Assembly (NCBI GenBank): GCA_035693105.1
Contig: DASSHC010000506.1
Coordinates: forward strand, 1-5,926
Source of the DNA: DASSHC01 sp035693105
GTDB taxonomy: Bacteria; Chloroflexota; Chloroflexia; Thermomicrobiales; Thermomicrobiaceae
Reading direction: 5' to 3'
Length of the DNA: 5,926 nt
Below are positions 5,804 to 5,926 of the stretch, piece by piece. The notes below the pieces were generated by a model. The model saw only the letters and a list, made by a program, of their open reading frames with translations. It was not told where the DNA came from and ran no database searches. How positions within the stretch are numbered: position 1 is the stretch's first letter; the number at the start of each line of letters is the position of its first letter. The position numbers were made by a program, and so were the translations under genes.

Positions 5804-5926
5804 GCTGCTGCCTCCAGATTCGACCTGCCGCCGGGACATGGTGTGGTAGACAAGGTATTCCCCTCCAGTGTGCGTGCGCTCCGGTTGCCGGTCGCGAAGC
5901 CGAGGCAGCGCGGTGGCAACTCTCGT
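5804..5926 (-). other. Leader of the ligase gene or tail of an upstream gene, cut by the window edge
   Basis: Two minus-strand frames stay open to the edge. One is the ligase frame itself, with no stop before 5926. The other ends at a TGA (5800-5802) that overlaps the ligase start as ATGA, leaving 41 residues in view (RELPPRCLGF... to ...SNLEAAA). ATGA overlaps are typical of coupled genes, but G/C use at third positions is only about 70 percent in both frames, lower than in the neighbouring genes. I therefore cannot call a gene here. A second purine-rich motif, GGAGGGG, lies near 5862-5868, six bases before a TTG that would open the last 17 codons of the overlapping frame. Confidence 0.35.
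5811..5815 (-). promoter_or_regulatory. Ribosome binding site that sets the ligase start
   Basis: A GGAGG core seven bases before the ATG at 5803. The longer candidate starting at 5839 has no such site at normal distance (its nearest GGAGG is more than 15 bases away), so the 12 extra residues are probably untranslated. Confidence 0.75.

Noticed and set aside
1..5926. CRISPR array, tRNA or transposase gene
   Set aside because: No regularly spaced direct repeats, no cloverleaf-like sequence and no transposase motifs were seen on either strand.

Overview
The window is high-GC bacterial DNA, roughly two-thirds G+C by eye, with strong G/C preference at third codon positions. Every supported gene lies on the minus strand. 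The gene types (NisT-like ABC half-exporter, PM20D2-type M20 amidohydrolase, DUF1579-like small protein, O-antigen-ligase-family membrane protein), Gram-positive-like strong Shine-Dalgarno sites and the intergenic hairpin repeats suggest Chloroflexota, perhaps a Thermomicrobia-like lineage. That assignment is inferred from recall of similar genes and repeats; no taxonomic marker is present.

In transcription order (right to left): 5926-5804 is a leader or the tail of an upstream gene, with two reading frames still open at the window edge. 5803-4475 encodes a polytopic O-antigen ligase/polymerase-family protein. It is followed by a 34-residue small ORF with its own ribosome site (4462-4358) and, 3 nt later, by a 154-residue DUF1579-like protein (4354-3890). 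These three look like one transcription unit and share one reading frame, separated only by TAG and TGA. 3889-3597 is a gene-free stretch carrying a possible promoter for the next gene. 3596-2388 encodes an M20 amidohydrolase with all expected metal ligands. 2387-2153 holds a 142-bp imperfect inverted repeat that ends 3 bp from the amidohydrolase stop. 2152-212 encodes a complete ABC half-transporter with fused membrane and ATPase domains. 211-1 is non-coding and carries degenerate hairpin repeats.

No single pathway ties the window together. The ligase homologue suggests surface-polysaccharide work, the ABC protein an exporter of unknown cargo, and the M20 enzyme dipeptide or amide hydrolysis. 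I do not see a large undescribed system. The most unusual items are the 34-residue ORF embedded in the ligase/DUF1579 unit and the palindromic repeat element between the amidohydrolase and transporter genes. No tRNA, rRNA, CRISPR array, transposase or convincing U-tract terminator was found.
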